Assembly: GCF_014164505.1 (NCBI RefSeq)
Contig: NZ_JACJFI010000005.1
Coordinates: 1 to 57,992 of the forward strand
From: Shewanella sp. SG41-4
GTDB taxonomy: Bacteria > Pseudomonadota > Gammaproteobacteria > Enterobacterales > Shewanellaceae
Length of the DNA stretch: 57,992 nt
Direction: 5' to 3'
Notes under the pieces: model-generated
Told to the model about the DNA's origin: nothing
Database searches by the model: none
What the model saw: the letters and a program-made list of their open reading frames with translations, nothing else
Shown: piece after piece, positions 56,458-57,992 of the stretch
Layout of the letters: each line of letters begins with the position of its first letter
Numbering within the stretch: the first letter of the stretch is position 1
Program-made: the position numbers and the translations under genes

Positions 56458-56988
56458 GTTTTTCTCGTTTTTATAGGATGAACTGTGAATATCATAACGC
56501 GACACTCAATAAAAGTATTGGTTTGTTGCGTCAGAAAATGTGTACGAAATAAGTTAGTGTTACAATATTTATGGCGGTTTAATTGGGTGAAAGGCCAAAT
56601 TCAATAACGGTAAAACTCAACAATACTCAATCAACATTTCAATGCCTAAAACAAACATACCCATATTGCTTAACCCGCTTGATAGGGTGATTACAACTTC
56701 AGAATAAAACAGCTGTGTCATATTTGTTCAATATAAAAAACTCCGTAATGTCGTTTTTTCAGTATAAAGAAGATGAAAAATAATCTTATTACCGATGTTT
56801 TTTGTCGTACTTTTACACGGATTAATGCTGCTAATACTCGGCGTTACGCCAGTCTGTGCGTGGATCAGGGCTTACTTATTTACGGTCCTCCACTAACGTA
56901 TAATTGAAATTATTGTGACGATGCAGTAATGTGACGCCACGACGATTTAGATCTATGTCACAAACTGCATAAATTGATGGAGATAATT
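56458..56988. other. mdh upstream region
   Basis: About 530 bases before mdh. Two overlapping small open frames occur here: a 33-codon hydrophobic one at 56795-56896 (MFFVVLLHGLMLLILGVTPV) and a 44-codon one at 56773 in another frame. Neither has a good binding site. No argR, the usual divergent neighbour in Shewanella, is present. The mdh promoter should lie in the last 100 bases. Confidence 0.4.
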
Positions 56989-57924
56989 ATGAAAGTTGCT
57001 GTATTGGGTGCTGCTGGTGGTATTGGCCAGGCTCTAGCTTTACTGTTAAAAACTCAACTGCCTGCGGGCTCAAAGTTGTCTCTATATGACATCGCTCCTG
57101 TTACTCCAGGTGTTGCGGTTGACTTAAGTCACATCCCAACAGACGTAGAAGTAAAAGGTTTTGCTGGTCAAGATCCTACCGATGCATTAGTTGGCGCTGA
57201 CGTAGTGTTAATGTCTGCTGGTGTTGCGCGTAAGCCTGGTATGGATCGTTCAGATCTATTCAACATCAACGCTGGTATCGTGCGTAACCTAATGGAAAAA
57301 GTGGCTGTAACTTGCCCTAAAGCATTAGTGGGTATTATTACTAACCCAGTTAACACGACTGTAGCGATTGCTGCTGAAGTATTAAAAAATGCCGGTGTTT
57401 ATGACAAAAACCGTTTATTCGGTATCACAACACTTGACGTTATCCGTAGCGAAACCTTCATCGCTGAGCTTAAAGGCTTAAACGTTGCTGATGTTAAAGT
57501 TAACGTGATTGGCGGACACAGCGGTGTGACTATTCTTCCACTACTTTCTCAAGTTGAAGGTGTTACTTTCACTGACGAAGAAGTAGCAGCAATGACAACT
57601 CGCATTCAAAACGCAGGTACTGAAGTTGTTGAAGCTAAAGCCGGTGGCGGTAGTGCAACATTATCAATGGGCCAAGCAGCATGTCGCTTTGGTTTATCAT
57701 TGGTACGTGGTCTACAAGGCGAAGCTAACGTTGTTGAGTGTGCCTATGTTGACGGCGGCAGTGAGCACGCTACATTCTTCGCACAGCCAATCCTACTTGG
57801 CAAAAACGGCGTAGAAAAAGTATTACCTTACGGTGAAATCAGCGCATTCGAAGCTAACGCTCGCGATGCAATGTTAGACACCCTTAAAGGTGACATCAAA
57901 TTAGGCGTTGAGTTTGTTAAGTAA
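56989..57924 (+). CDS. mdh: Malate dehydrogenase
   Basis: This protein of 311 residues from ATG 56989 has TGGAGA upstream. The NAD-binding [10 protein letters not shown], the mobile loop [13 protein letters not shown] with the substrate Arg, [15 protein letters not shown] and the active-site His of GGHSG are all present, as in E. coli-type Mdh. It oxidises malate to oxaloacetate with NAD in the TCA cycle. Codon use looks like that of a highly expressed gene. Ends at a terminator. Confidence 0.97.
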   Translation: MKVAVLGAAGGIGQALALLLKTQLPAGSKLSLYDIAPVTPGVAVDLSHIPTDVEVKGFAGQDPTDALVGADVVLMSAGVARKPGMDRSDLFNINAGIVRNLMEKVAVTCPKALVGIITNPVNTTVAIAAEVLKNAGVYDKNRLFGITTLDVIRSETFIAELKGLNVADVKVNVIGGHSGVTILPLLSQVEGVTFTDEEVAAMTTRIQNAGTEVVEAKAGGGSATLSMGQAACRFGLSLVRGLQGEANVVECAYVDGGSEHATFFAQPILLGKNGVEKVLPYGEISAFEANARDAMLDTLKGDIKLGVEFVK

Positions 57925-57942
57925 TTAACAGGTCGATGCACT

Positions 57943-57974
57943 AAAAAACGCGAAGCCAAGGCTTCGCGTTTTTT
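57943..57974 (+). terminator. mdh terminator
   Basis: AAAAAACGCGAAGCC and GGCTTCGCGTTTTTT flank AA, with a long T-run. It lies about 18 bases after the mdh stop. Confidence 0.95.
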
Positions 57975-57992
57975 TTGGTTTTAAAATGCCTT

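Noticed and set aside
56941-56966. CRP-like half site before mdh
   Set aside because: Only the TCACA arm is good; the other arm (TTAGA) matches three of five bases, which is too weak.

Overview
The window looks like chromosomal DNA of a marine gammaproteobacterium, most probably Shewanella. This rests on gene content and family resemblance, not on any database search. It carries a full Na+-NQR operon, cydDC, pntAB, cysJIH, the cobA-cysDN-SLC13-cysC sulfate cluster, DUF3581 and DUF3626 genes, pldA, hldE, mdh and AT-rich spacers. I found no rRNA, tRNA, CRISPR array, prophage or complete insertion sequence.

Layout. 1-3300 is accessory-looking: a tetranucleotide repeat at the edge, two small membrane or lipoprotein genes, a TraB/GumN-like protein and a TonB/TolA-like anchored protein. 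3486-9042 holds a pirin, two convergent DEAD-box helicases (dbpA, rhlE) sharing a terminator, and a DUF3626 protein. 9365-12900 is cydDC, preceded by a near-consensus CRP site. 13247-19090 is nqrABCDEF, ended by a clear terminator. 19291-22000 has a 57-residue HTH protein, a MITE-like element abutting an NAD-binding oxidoreductase, an iodotyrosine-deiodinase-type nitroreductase and a small secreted protein. 22113-25564 pairs a lipid A acyltransferase with divergent hldE and a predicted secreted HEIGH metallopeptidase. 25792-29039 holds a short TetR regulator, DUF3581, a decayed small gene and a PAS-GGDEF cyclase. 29116-32141 is pntAB.

32608-36952 (cysJIH) and 40820-46515 (cobA, cysD, cysN, an SLC13/RCK permease, cysC) together form assimilatory sulfate reduction: uptake, activation to APS and PAPS, reduction to sulfite and sulfide, and siroheme precursor synthesis. 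The two operons share an upstream motif that is a candidate CysB site. pldA and a large unrecognised membrane-anchored protein lie between them. 46800-48328 is an orphan overlapping pair, a hydrophobic-hairpin protein followed by a three-helix membrane protein, which looks like an undescribed toxin-immunity cassette. 48438-51487 is an M19-family protein lacking metal ligands, then csdE and csdA, the latter with an in-frame repeat insertion. The right end carries tas, an overlapping GNAT-yjjX pair, a DGSG-repeat secreted protein, an RNase H with a viroplasmin domain, another GNAT and mdh.

The strongest leads for something new are the 46800-48328 pair, the shared sulfur-operon motif, the degenerate M19 protein, the MITE providing a stop codon, and the secreted HEIGH protein beside hldE.
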